Shown here: positions 52,876 to 61,201 of the stretch, piece after piece
Position numbering within the stretch: position 1 is the stretch's first letter
Layout of the letters: each line of letters opens with the position of its first letter
Assembly (NCBI RefSeq): GCF_030758955.1
Contig: NZ_CP132360.1
Coordinates: forward strand, 748,904 to 812,903
Length of the DNA: 64,000 nucleotides
Origin: Agrococcus beijingensis
GTDB taxonomy: Bacteria > Actinomycetota > Actinomycetes > Actinomycetales > Microbacteriaceae
Direction of reading: 5' to 3'
Notes under the pieces: generated by a model
The model's database searches: none
Seen by the model: only the letters and a program-made list of their open reading frames with translations
Told to the model about the DNA's origin: nothing
Translations under genes and position numbers: made by a program

Positions 52876-53862
52876 ATGATCTCGATCGAGCACGTCAGCC
52901 GCCGCTTCGGCGACGGCCCCGACGCCGTCGTCGCACTCGACGACGTGTCGATCGAGGTGCCGCGCGGTTCGATCTTCGGCGTCGTCGGCCAGTCGGGCGC
53001 CGGCAAGAGCACGCTGCTCCGCACCGTCAACGCGCTCGAGCGGCCCGACTCCGGCCGGGTCGTCGTCGACGGCGTCGAGGTCACGAGCCTCGAGGGCAAG
53101 GCGCTGCTCGCCGCCCGCCACAAGATCGGCATGGTCTTCCAGCACTTCAACCTGGTCGGCAACCGCACCGTCGCGCAGAACGTCGAGTTCGCGCTCGAGG
53201 CCGTCGGCACAGCTAAGAAGGATCGCCGCCCGAAGGCGCTCGAGATGCTCGACCTCGTCGGCCTCGCGCACCGCGCCGACGACCGCCCGGCGCAGCTCTC
53301 CGGCGGGCAGCGCCAGCGCGTCGGCATCGCCCGCGCCCTCGCGAGCGGCCCCGACGTGCTGCTCAGCGACGAGGCCACCAGCGCCCTCGACCCCGAGACG
53401 ACCCGAAGCATCCTCGAGCTCATCAAGCGGCTCAGCCGCGAGCTCGGCCTCACCGTGCTGCTCATCACCCACGAGATGGAGGTCGTCAAGCGCATCGCCG
53501 ACGCCGCCGCGCTCATGGAGCACGGCCGCGTCATCGAGCAGGGCTCGCTCGCCGACCTCATCCGCACCCCCGGCAGCGCCATCGCCGCCGAGCTCTTCCC
53601 GGTGGGCGAGGCGCACTACACGCCGGGTCACCGCATCATCGACATCACCTACACGGGCCTGAGCGCCGATCGCCCGATCATCGCCCAGCTCGCCCGCGAC
53701 TTCGGGCTCGATGTCTCGATCCTCGGCGCCGCCCTCGAGACCATCGGCGGCCGCCAGGCCGGCCGCACCCGCCTCGCCGTGCCCGGAAACGCATCCGTCG
53801 CCCTCAAGGTCATCGACAAGCTCACGGCACAGGGCGTCACCGCCTGGGAGGTGCTCGCATGA
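52876..53862 (+). CDS. metN: Methionine ABC importer ATPase MetN
   Basis: This 328-residue ATPase of the D/L-methionine importer has Walker A GQSGAGKST, Q-loop MVFQHFNL, signature LSGGQRQRVGIARAL, Walker B VLLSDEATSALDP and H-loop ITHEM. The C-terminal ~80 residues (RIIDITYTGLSADRPIIAQL onward) form the NIL domain that senses cytoplasmic methionine and shuts transport down. First gene of metN-metI-metQ; the stop overlaps the metI ATG by 4 bases. Confidence 0.95.
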   Translation: MISIEHVSRRFGDGPDAVVALDDVSIEVPRGSIFGVVGQSGAGKSTLLRTVNALERPDSGRVVVDGVEVTSLEGKALLAARHKIGMVFQHFNLVGNRTVAQNVEFALEAVGTAKKDRRPKALEMLDLVGLAHRADDRPAQLSGGQRQRVGIARALASGPDVLLSDEATSALDPETTRSILELIKRLSRELGLTVLLITHEMEVVKRIADAAALMEHGRVIEQGSLADLIRTPGSAIAAELFPVGEAHYTPGHRIIDITYTGLSADRPIIAQLARDFGLDVSILGAALETIGGRQAGRTRLAVPGNASVALKVIDKLTAQGVTAWEVLA

Positions 53863-54677
53863 TCGACCCCACCGCGCCGGAGTTCTGGCCCAACCTCATC
53901 GCCGTGCTGCTCGAGGGCACGTGGGAGACGCTGTACATGACGGCGGTCGCGATGGCGATCACGTTCGTCGTCGGCCTGCCGCTCGGCATCATCCTGGTCG
54001 GGACCGAGCAGGGGCGGTTCCTCGAGGCGCCGCTCGGCTCGCGCGCGCTCGGCCGCGCCATCAACGCCGTGCTCGGCTTCATCGTCAACCTCGGCCGCTC
54101 GGTGCCGTTCATCGTGCTGATGATCGCGCTCATCCCCTTCACCCGCTGGCTGCTCGGCTCGTTCATCGGCACCGGCCCCGCGATCGTGCCGCTCACGCTC
54201 GTCGCGATCCCGTTCTTCGTGCGCGTCGTCGAGATCGCCGTGCGCGAGGTCGACCCGGGCCTGTTCGAGGCTGCCGACTCGCTCGGAGCCTCGCGCTGGC
54301 TGCTCGTGCGGCGCGTGCTGCTGCCGCAGGCGACCCCGTCGATCCTGCTCGGCACCGCCACCACCATCACGTCGATCATCAACTTCTCGGCGATGGTCGG
54401 CGTCGTCGGCGGCGGCGGCCTCGGCAACGTCGCCCTCACCTACGGCATGCAGCGCTACAGCTGGGTGCACATCGTCGGCGTCGTCGTCATCCTCTTCGCG
54501 CTCGTGCAGGTCATCCAGTGGGCGCTGACCGCGCTCGCCCGGCAGCTCGGCGCGCCCGTGACCCGGCGCGGCAAGGGTGTCGGGGCCGCTCCCGCCGACG
54601 GCGGCTCCACCGAGTCGAACCGTGCGGTGGCGGATGCCCGTGCCCACCTCGATCTCGACACGCCCCGACAGATCTAG
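53859..54677 (+). CDS. metI: Methionine ABC importer permease MetI
   Basis: This 272-residue permease has five to six helices. TLYMTAVAMAITFVVGLPLG near the N-terminus and the coupling motif EAADSLGASRWLLVRRVLLP, then FSAMVGVVGGGGLGNVALTY are typical of MetI. A 50-residue polar tail (GAAPADGGSTESNRAVADAR) extends beyond the usual end. It sits between metN and metQ in one operon. Confidence 0.95.
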   Translation: MIDPTAPEFWPNLIAVLLEGTWETLYMTAVAMAITFVVGLPLGIILVGTEQGRFLEAPLGSRALGRAINAVLGFIVNLGRSVPFIVLMIALIPFTRWLLGSFIGTGPAIVPLTLVAIPFFVRVVEIAVREVDPGLFEAADSLGASRWLLVRRVLLPQATPSILLGTATTITSIINFSAMVGVVGGGGLGNVALTYGMQRYSWVHIVGVVVILFALVQVIQWALTALARQLGAPVTRRGKGVGAAPADGGSTESNRAVADARAHLDLDTPRQI

Positions 54678-54723
54678 GGTGCGTCGCGCATCCGCCCCTG
54701 AACCCCTCACCGAAGGAAGCACC

Positions 54724-55554
54724 ATGACCATCAGCATCCGTCGCCGCCTGGCGACCACCGTCGTGGCCGGCATCGCCGTCGCCGCGCTCGCCGCCTGCTC
54801 GTCGCCCGCCGCCGCCCCCGAGGCGCCGGAGGACGGCTCGCTCGGCACCATCCGCGTGGGCGCGCTGCCCGTGCCCGCCGGTGACCTGCTCACGTGGGTC
54901 GACGAGAACCTCGCCGAGGAGGCCGGCCTCGACATCGAGTGGGTCGAGTTCACCGACTACAACACGCCCAACCCGGCCCTCACCGACGGCTCGACCGAGG
55001 CCAACCTCTTCCAGAACGCCACGTTCATGGAGACCTACAACTCGCAGGCCGGCGGCTCGCTCGTCTCGGTCGGCGAGGTCTACCTGCCGGCCGCCGCGTT
55101 CTACTCGGAGTCGCTCTCGTCGCTCGACGACCTCGAGGACGGCGCCTCGATCGCCATCCCCAACGACCCGACCAACGAGGCGCGCGCGCTCGAGATCCTC
55201 GCGGCCGAGGGCCTGATCGAGATCGCCGACGACGCCACGAACCTCGACGGCATCACCGCCAACCCGAAGAACTTCGCGTTCACCGAGGTCGAGAACGCCA
55301 CGCTGCCGCTGGCGCTGCCCGACAACGACGCGGTGTTCGTCACCGCCTCGTTCGCCCTGCCGGCCGGCCTGACGGGCGACGACGCGATCCTCACCGAGAC
55401 CGACGACTCCGACTACTTCAACATCCTCGCCACCACACCCGAGCTGCAGGACGACCCGCGCATCGCGAAGCTCTACGAGCTGCTCACGTCGGCCGAGACG
55501 CAGGAGTACATGTTCGAGACGTGGACCGGCCTGATCATCCCGGTCGAGAACTGA
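54724..55554 (+). CDS. metQ: Methionine-binding lipoprotein MetQ
   Basis: This 276-residue NlpA-family lipoprotein has signal peptide and lipobox LAAC (Cys about 23), then IRVGALPVPAGDLLTWVDEN, YNTPNPALTDGSTEANLFQN and SIAIPNDPTNEARALEILAA, the last being the family's ligand-site signature. It delivers methionine to MetNI at the outer face of the membrane. ATG 54724 has GAAGGAAG upstream. Confidence 0.95.
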   Translation: MTISIRRRLATTVVAGIAVAALAACSSPAAAPEAPEDGSLGTIRVGALPVPAGDLLTWVDENLAEEAGLDIEWVEFTDYNTPNPALTDGSTEANLFQNATFMETYNSQAGGSLVSVGEVYLPAAAFYSESLSSLDDLEDGASIAIPNDPTNEARALEILAAEGLIEIADDATNLDGITANPKNFAFTEVENATLPLALPDNDAVFVTASFALPAGLTGDDAILTETDDSDYFNILATTPELQDDPRIAKLYELLTSAETQEYMFETWTGLIIPVEN

Positions 55555-55586
55555 CCGACAGGGAGCCGACTCTCGACACGGGGGTC

Positions 55587-56768
55587 GTGAGCGAGGCGCC
55601 GCCCATGGGCGGCGCCCGGCAGCTCGCGGCCTCCGTCCCCATCCGCACGGCCGCCGGTGGCGCGACGATCGCCATCCCGATCCTCGCGGTCGACGTGACC
55701 GGCGACCTGGCGCTCGGCGCCGCGCTGGTCGCGATCGCGCTGGTGCCGGGCATCGTCGTCGCGCCGCTCGTGGGCGCGCTGCTCGACCGCTCGCACAACC
55801 CGCGGCTGCTCATGATGCTCGCCGCCGCGGGCACCGCCGCTGCCTACGGCGTCGCCGCATTCCTCGGGCCGGTGCCGGTCTGGGCCGTGATGCTCGGCCT
55901 CGCCGTCAGCGGCCTGCTGATCCCCTTCGGCTTCGGCGGGCTCTCGAGCTTCGTCGCCGCGCCCGGTACCGATGCCCGCAAGGCCTACGCGCTCGACGCC
56001 CTCAGCTACAACCTGGGCGGCGTCGCCGGGCCCGCGCTCGTCGCGGCGCTCGCGCCCACCCTCGGGCCGCGCGCCGCGCTGCTCGCGATGGCCGTGATCG
56101 CGCTGCTCTCGCTCGCCGGCCTTCCGCTGCTGCGGGTGCCGCCGCGCGCCGCCTCGCACCCGCACCTGGTGCGCTCGATGGCCGACGGGCTCGTCGCCCT
56201 CGCCACCCACCGGCCGCTCGCCGCCGTCACGACCTCGGGCACGCTCGCGGAGTTCGGCCGCGGCATCATGCCCATCGCCGCGATCGGCATCGCCCTCGGC
56301 GCCACCGGCGACGCCTCGGCCAGCGCCTACGTCGTCGCCGCCTTCGCCGCCGGCGCGCTCGTCGGCGCCGCGCTCGAGCCGCTGCGGCCCGACGTGCTGA
56401 CACCGCAGACGACGATGCTGGTCGGCTTCGGCCTCGTCGGGCTCGCGACGCTCGCGGCGTCGCTCGGCATCGGGCTGGGCTGGACCATCGCGCTCGTCGG
56501 CATCTCCGGCCTCTGCTCGGCAGCACCCACCGCCGCGATGCTGCTGCTGCGGCGCACGCAGAGCCCGGTGCACGTCGTCTCGCAGGTGTTCACGGTGGGC
56601 GCCGCGCTGCGCGCCGCCGCGAGCGCCGGCGGTGCGGCAGTGGCCGGGCTGCTGGCCGGGCTCGACCCGCTGCTGCTGCTCGCGGGCTCGGGCGCGGTCT
56701 GGCTGCTGAGCGCCGCGGTGATGCTGGCGTTCCCGCGCGGGTCTCGTCTCGCTGCAGCGAGCTCCTGA
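55587..56768 (+). CDS. MFS-type membrane transporter
   Basis: This 393-residue protein has 10-12 predicted helices. The loop ALLDRSHNPRLLMMLAAAGT resembles the MFS motif A region (loop 2-3) of drug exporters, and a pseudo-repeat occurs near TPQTTMLVGFGLVGLATLAA. The substrate is unknown. It starts at GTG 55587, 32 bp after metQ, and could be transcribed with it, but nothing in the protein indicates methionine. It has an unusually high Ala/Gly/Leu content. Confidence 0.8.
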   Translation: MSEAPPMGGARQLAASVPIRTAAGGATIAIPILAVDVTGDLALGAALVAIALVPGIVVAPLVGALLDRSHNPRLLMMLAAAGTAAAYGVAAFLGPVPVWAVMLGLAVSGLLIPFGFGGLSSFVAAPGTDARKAYALDALSYNLGGVAGPALVAALAPTLGPRAALLAMAVIALLSLAGLPLLRVPPRAASHPHLVRSMADGLVALATHRPLAAVTTSGTLAEFGRGIMPIAAIGIALGATGDASASAYVVAAFAAGALVGAALEPLRPDVLTPQTTMLVGFGLVGLATLAASLGIGLGWTIALVGISGLCSAAPTAAMLLLRRTQSPVHVVSQVFTVGAALRAAASAGGAAVAGLLAGLDPLLLLAGSGAVWLLSAAVMLAFPRGSRLAAASS

Positions 56769-56824
56769 CGGCGTCGCGACGAGTTCGCGCGCCGTGTTGC
56801 CCCTTGCTGTGGGCGGCCCTTCGA

Positions 56825-57469
56825 TCATTCGAGCAGCACGTCGACCTTGACCAGCGAACAGTAGGCCGACAGCCATCGGAAGCCGTCTGTGCCCACGCCA
56901 AGGCGACCGGCACCCTCGGCAGTGATCATCAGGTCGTCGGCGGCAACGCGATCACCGAAGAGCATGTACGCCTCGGCGCTGTTGTCGCGAGCGCTCATCC
57001 AGACCACGCCTTCGAACCCTGCCGCGTGCGCGGCCCGCGCCCAATGCACGGTGCTCCCGTAGACGTCCCCTTCCGTGGCGGTCAGCTGCTGCGGGGAAAC
57101 TCCCAGCCGCCGCAGCCCCTCGCCCTTCAGCATCGCCAAGCGCAGGTCGCGCGTCACCCTCAGCCCGCTCTCGACGTACTGCTCGTACCGGGCAGCGGGA
57201 AGCAGTCCGCCAGACAGCGGCACGTCGTGAAGGATCGACTCGCAGACGGCCGCAGTGGCAGACGCAGCGGCGTACAGCGTCGGGATCGGTGCTCCGTCGA
57301 CGTTGAATGGCGCGAACCGAGTCGGCATGCCTCGGCCCGGGTTGAACGCGGTCGCCTCGCGGCTCTGATGATGCACTCGATTGAGACCACTGCCGCCGGC
57401 CAGCAGGTGGGTGAGCGCATCGAACGGCTCAGGCGGTGGCGGCACTGCGGCCGCCGTGGCTGCTACCAA
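56825..57469 (-). CDS. RES-domain toxin
   Basis: This 214-residue RES protein is predicted to be an NAD+-degrading toxin, as shown for MbcT-type family members. The core includes LNRVHHQSREATAFNPGRGM, then RFAPFNVDGAPIPTLYAAAS and AAVCESILHDVPL (R-E-S motif region). It begins at TTG 57469, overlapping the antitoxin stop by 7 bases; a GTG eight codons on is an alternative. Translation is thus coupled to the antitoxin. It is transcribed second, the usual order for this system. Confidence 0.9.
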   Translation of the reverse strand: MVAATAAAVPPPPEPFDALTHLLAGGSGLNRVHHQSREATAFNPGRGMPTRFAPFNVDGAPIPTLYAAASATAAVCESILHDVPLSGGLLPAARYEQYVESGLRVTRDLRLAMLKGEGLRRLGVSPQQLTATEGDVYGSTVHWARAAHAAGFEGVVWMSARDNSAEAYMLFGDRVAADDLMITAEGAGRLGVGTDGFRWLSAYCSLVKVDVLLE

Positions 57470-58077
57470 TCGATGCCCCAGGCCCGCTCAGCGACGTCGA
57501 GCAGCCGGTCGGGGGCCTCGACGTGATCGACTGGTCGCCCCCCGTCGAAGTACGTCGTCGGTGCCATCATCCAGCTGATGACGCCTGCGGCCGATCGCCC
57601 GTGGTGCTCCGCCAACTTGAGCAGCGGCGCGACCCAGGGATGCACGACCCCGGTCTCGTGATCGAACTGGAACGCCGGGAAGACGTAGGCATTCTTCCGC
57701 TGCACTGCCAGCAGCTCGCCCCTCTTGCGGCGCTCGGATGCGTACACCCGGTTCGCGTTCGATGCTCCGAGGAGCTCGCTGACCTCTGACGACGACAGCA
57801 TGCCGAACTCGGTGGCCAGCCGACGCCAGACGTTCTCCGTCGCTTGCGCGGCACGTGTGGTCGCGGGATCGATCGGGGCAGGCAGTGCCACGAGAGCCGA
57901 CTCCAGCTGCACCACGGCATTCCACTGCGCAAGTGCATTCCGGACCGCGGCCGCAGCGTCGGGAAGCGTCGTCGAGTGTGAGGCGTAGACGTGATCGAGT
58001 TCACGAGGCGTCGCCGAGGCCACCAGCTCAAGTGCTTGGCGGAGTTCCTCCTCGTGACGAGAGGCAGTGCGCGCCAT
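57463..58077 (-). CDS. Xre/MbcA-type antitoxin
   Basis: This 204-residue partner of the RES toxin has a helical region, LSSSEVSELLGASNANRVYA as a HTH-like segment that likely binds the operon promoter, and a C-terminal DUF2384-like domain (QFDHETGVVHPWVAPLLKLA, then GVISWMMAPTTYFDGGRPVD) that masks the toxin active site in known pairs. Upstream AAAGGAG supports ATG 58077. It is expected to neutralise the toxin and repress the operon. Confidence 0.88.
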   Translation of the reverse strand: MARTASRHEEELRQALELVASATPRELDHVYASHSTTLPDAAAAVRNALAQWNAVVQLESALVALPAPIDPATTRAAQATENVWRRLATEFGMLSSSEVSELLGASNANRVYASERRKRGELLAVQRKNAYVFPAFQFDHETGVVHPWVAPLLKLAEHHGRSAAGVISWMMAPTTYFDGGRPVDHVEAPDRLLDVAERAWGIDW

Positions 58078-58173
58078 CTTACGCTCCTTTCAAAGGGGTT
58101 CGACGTAAGCAATGGTAGGGCCCGTGGAACGGGAGCGTCAATGCCTGGCGCGACCGGCGTTCGCGAGCTCGAC

Positions 58174-58215
58174 GCTCGAAGCTCGAAGCTCGAAGCTCGA
58201 AGCTCGAAGCTCGAA
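58174..58215. repeat. Six perfect GCTCGAA heptamers
   Basis: Six uninterrupted copies of GCTCGAA, preceded by a seventh, imperfect copy (GCTCGAC, 58167-58173). The array ends 8 bp before a candidate -35 (TTGAGA, 58223) of the SRPBCC gene. Because seven is not a multiple of three, copy-number change would also shift any frame read through it. Confidence 0.95.
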
Positions 58216-58222
58216 GAGCACC

Positions 58223-58258
58223 TTGAGAACTGCAAGCGCGAGGAGCACGCTGAGCCCA
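58223..58258 (+). promoter_or_regulatory. Promoter of the SRPBCC gene, leaderless
   Basis: TTGAGA (58223-58228) and CACGCT (58246-58251) are 17 bp apart, and the ATG lies six bases after the -10, so the mRNA probably starts at the ATG. Confidence 0.5.
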
Positions 58259-58722
58259 TGGCAGCCAGCGAGCTCGCGCTCGAGCGCATCGTCGACGCCC
58301 CGATCGACGCGGTCTTCGCCCGGCTCGCCGACATCGACGGCTACAACGAGTGGATGCCGACCCGCGGCAGCATCCTGAGCAGCACGAAGCAGACCTCCCC
58401 CGGCGAACCCGGTCTCGGCAGCACCTACACCGATCGCACCTCGGCCGGCACGGTGCTCGGCGAGATCGTCGCCTTCGAGCAGCCCACCCGGCTCGTCTTC
58501 CACTGGTGGGAGCCGGGCCGCGGCGGCCGCGTGCACGCGGAGGGCTGGCCCGGCTACGAGCTCGAGGTCGTCTCCGACCATGCGACGCGCGTGCGCCATG
58601 GCGCGCGACTCGAGGTGCACGGCAGCCGCAGCCTGCTCATGCCCGTCTACCGATGGCTCGCCAGGCGTGAGCGCACCGCGACGATGGAGGCGCTGCAGGC
58701 GTCGTTCCGCAGCGAACCCTGA
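58258..58722 (+). CDS. SRPBCC-family (START-like) protein
   Basis: This 154-residue ligand-binding/polyketide-cyclase-like protein has LERIVDAPIDAVFARLADID, YNEWMPTRGSILS, VLGEIVAFEQPTRLVFHWWE and the closing C-terminal helix MPVYRWLARRERTATMEALQ, the features of the START-like cavity fold. The ligand is unknown. I chose ATG 58258; the frame is also open from ATG 58141 through the heptamer array, giving 39 extra low-complexity residues (ARSSKLEARSSKLE). Confidence 0.82.
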   Translation: MAASELALERIVDAPIDAVFARLADIDGYNEWMPTRGSILSSTKQTSPGEPGLGSTYTDRTSAGTVLGEIVAFEQPTRLVFHWWEPGRGGRVHAEGWPGYELEVVSDHATRVRHGARLEVHGSRSLLMPVYRWLARRERTATMEALQASFRSEP

Positions 58723-58746
58723 CCCGGCGGCCGCCGCTGCCGCCCG

Positions 58747-59196
58747 CTACGCGGGCTGCGGCTCGCGGCGCTGCAGCGGGGCGGATGCGCTCCGCTCGCT
58801 CGTGCGCGCACGTCCCGTGCCGCGCCCCTCGCGCTCGCGTCGGCAGCGGCGCTCCGCCTCGGGCGTCCACCGCGTCAGTCCGGCGCCCTCGTGGACGCGG
58901 ACGAACATATCCACCGTCACCCCGACCGCCTCGAACCGTGCGGCCTGCTCGGCCCACGCGCTGAGCTCGGGCAGCACGCCGCGCAGGTGGAAGCCGTGCC
59001 ATAGCGCGACGCGCAGCATGGGCGTGACTTCGCTCTCGGGCCGGAAGTCGTCGTAGGCGAGCAGTGCGTCGGCCCAGGCTGCGGCCTTCTCGATCGGCCA
59101 GCCCTCCCAGACGCTCGATGCAGCCACGGCGCTCGTCTGAGGCGGCGGCGGGGGCGGCGACGCGGGCGCGGGCGCAGGGACGCGGGATGCGGACAT
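58747..59196 (-). CDS. Protein of unknown function with Pro-rich N-terminus
   Basis: This 149-residue protein starts with a Pro/Ala-rich stretch (PAPAPASPPPPPPQ). A compact helical domain follows: VWEGWPIEKAAAWADALLAY, VTPMLRVALWHGFHLRGVL and FEAVGVTVDMFVRVHEGAGL, ending in a basic, Arg-rich tail. No family is recognised, although similar short proteins occur singly in actinobacteria. ATG 59196 is supported by AAGGAGATC nearby upstream. The 226 bp upstream contain no other gene. Confidence 0.6.
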   Translation of the reverse strand: MSASRVPAPAPASPPPPPPQTSAVAASSVWEGWPIEKAAAWADALLAYDDFRPESEVTPMLRVALWHGFHLRGVLPELSAWAEQAARFEAVGVTVDMFVRVHEGAGLTRWTPEAERRCRREREGRGTGRARTSERSASAPLQRREPQPA

Positions 59197-59422
59197 CGTG
59201 ATCTCCTTCAGCTGCCTCGCCTTGTCGGCGCTGGGGACGGCAACTGCTCGCAGAGTATGGCCCGGCGCTGACACGCGCAACGTGATTGTGAGGAAACATC
59301 GTGATTCGGCATTTCTGCCGGTCCTCGCCTTGTGGTTCGCCGCACAGTGGTCGATGTGGGTCACGGCGGCCGCTCGACCGCCCCGCGGTGCTCCGCGGGA
59401 CGATCGGCGTCTGCGGCGGCAG

Positions 59423-60286
59423 CTATGGCATCGCGTTCCACGGCACGTCGTGCAGCTCGAGGGTCTGGAGCACGTCGAGCAGCTCGTCGGTCTCCGAGCT
59501 GCGCAGGCACGCCTCGGCCGCGGGGATGTCGATCACCGCGGCGCAGACATCCAGCAGCGCCAGCTCGGCCCGGAAGAAGCCGATGCGCCCCTCGACCTCG
59601 AAGAACGACGCGTAGGGCGGCTCAGCCGCCGTCGACTGCTGCGCCACCGCGGCGAACACCAGCGGCGCCCGCCCCTCGCTGATCAGCCACCAGGCGCGGG
59701 CCCTCAGCTCGGCGAGCGGCAGCTCGCCGGCGATCGGCCGCTCGTCGAGGACCGCCCACTGCGGATCGATCCATCCGGTGTCGTCGATCGCCCCATCGGT
59801 GTACTGCAGCAGCTCACGGCCCTGCTCGTCGACCAGCCCGACCTGGTTGAACCACTGCTGGGCGCCGTCGTGGTTGGGCATCGCGACGCTGTTGTCGACG
59901 ATGCTCCAACCGGAGGGCAGCGCGAAGCTCGCGGTGCCGTTCTGGGTGGTGAAGACGGATGCGTCGGGCTCGCCCGCGTCGGTGGGCGCCGGTGTGGCCA
60001 CGGGGCTGGGGGCCGGGGTCGGGGTCGGGGTCGGCGTCGCTCGGGGCGGCGCGCTGGGCGTCGGGGTCGCGCTGGGCGCCGGGGTCGCGCTGGGGCTCGG
60101 CGGCGCCGCGTCGGGCGCGTCGGGCGCGGCGCCCGGGGCGGCGCAGCCGGCGAGCGCTGCGGAGGCCGCGAGCATCAGGGCGATGGCAGCCCGACGGGCG
60201 CTGCGGTGGGTCGGGGCGACCGGTGCGGGCGCGGTGCGCTGCGCGGTCGTGGGCAGCGGTGCGGGCTGCCGGGTGCTGTCGTACAT
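59423..60286 (-). CDS. Lipoprotein with Pro/Thr-rich linker
   Basis: This is a 287-residue protein with a long N-terminus before a signal sequence whose lipobox is LAGC (Cys about 48). A ~50-residue extracellular linker of TPTPTP/SATPAPSATP repeats follows, then a globular domain with GTASFALPSGWSIVDNSVAM and YASFFEVEGRIGFFRAELAL. It is displayed outside the membrane. Function unknown. The long leader suggests a later true start, but no good alternative start codon is evident. Confidence 0.72.
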   Translation of the reverse strand: MYDSTRQPAPLPTTAQRTAPAPVAPTHRSARRAAIALMLAASAALAGCAAPGAAPDAPDAAPPSPSATPAPSATPTPSAPPRATPTPTPTPAPSPVATPAPTDAGEPDASVFTTQNGTASFALPSGWSIVDNSVAMPNHDGAQQWFNQVGLVDEQGRELLQYTDGAIDDTGWIDPQWAVLDERPIAGELPLAELRARAWWLISEGRAPLVFAAVAQQSTAAEPPYASFFEVEGRIGFFRAELALLDVCAAVIDIPAAEACLRSSETDELLDVLQTLELHDVPWNAMP

Positions 60287-60415
60287 GGCGTGCCTCCTGC
60301 CGGCGGGGCGCCGTCGCCTCGCTCACCTAGACATGTCCGGCACGGGCCGCCGGTTACGGCTGCGTCGCGCGATCTTGTCGACCTCGGCGCGGCCGGCCGC
60401 CGGTCACCGCCGGCG

Positions 60416-61201
60416 TCATTCGAGTCGACGGAGCTGGACGAGCCCGGCGTAGTCCTGCGGCAGCACCAGCTCGGTCAGTGCCGCATCGACCGTCACCGGT
60501 TGCGGAAAGGTCAGCGATCCCGCGAGCGGGTCGCACGCGCCCAGCTGCGCGGCCAGGCTCGCCTCGAAGGACCGCGGGCACGACACCTGCACCGTGACGA
60601 GCGGGGCGTCGGCGGCCGATGCCAGCGCGGCCACGGCATCCGCCCCGAATCCCGAGCCCGCCTCGGCTGTGACGATCAGCGGCGCGCCGATGTCGGCCTC
60701 GACGACGCCGAAGGGGCGCGCGACCTCGCCGGGCACGCCCTGCTGAAGGAGGAGCGCATCGCCCTCGGAGCACGGCAGCGCCGGGCCGTCGCCGGCGCTG
60801 CCATAGGCGAAGTCGCCGCGGTCGTCGAGCCAGACGAGCAGCGGCGCCGTGCACGCGATCGCCAGGTCGTAGGTCGCGCCGGGAAGGGCGGCCGGCCCAT
60901 CGACCGCGATCTCGGTCAGCGGCGGCGACGGGGGCGGCAACGGCACGACCGGGGGCTGCGGTGGTGATGCGCGCGGTGCGGGCGGCGCCGACTCGGTGAG
61001 CGTGGGGGTAGGCAGGGGCGATGCGGCGGGCGGCGTCGCGGGTGGGCCGTCGGCGGGGGTCGGCGACGGGCGCGATGTCGAGGTCGGGGCCGGGCTTGGC
61101 GTCGGCGTCGGCGTCGGCGCGAGCAGCCCTGCCTGACCGCAGCCGGTCGCGCCGGCGAGCGTCAGCAGCGCAGCCGCGACCGTGAGTGCGCGGCAGCTCA
61201 T
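60416..61201 (-). CDS. Lipoprotein, third gene of the sigma operon
   Basis: This 261-residue secreted lipoprotein has lipobox ATGC (Cys about 21). A ~75-residue Pro/Thr/Ser linker (TPTPTPSPAPTSTSRPSP and more) precedes a beta-rich domain with paired cysteines (AIACTAPL and LPCSEG; QVSCPRSF and GACDP). It overlaps the anti-sigma-like gene by 4 bases (61198-61201), so it is made together with it. It is possibly a sensor or target in the envelope response controlled by the sigma factor; this is inference from context only. Confidence 0.78.
   Translation of the reverse strand: MSCRALTVAAALLTLAGATGCGQAGLLAPTPTPTPSPAPTSTSRPSPTPADGPPATPPAASPLPTPTLTESAPPAPRASPPQPPVVPLPPPSPPLTEIAVDGPAALPGATYDLAIACTAPLLVWLDDRGDFAYGSAGDGPALPCSEGDALLLQQGVPGEVARPFGVVEADIGAPLIVTAEAGSGFGADAVAALASAADAPLVTVQVSCPRSFEASLAAQLGACDPLAGSLTFPQPVTVDAALTELVLPQDYAGLVQLRRLE

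Noticed and set aside
58167..58215. Heptamer array as a CRISPR
   Set aside because: Units are 7 bp and contiguous, with no spacers and no cas genes in the window.
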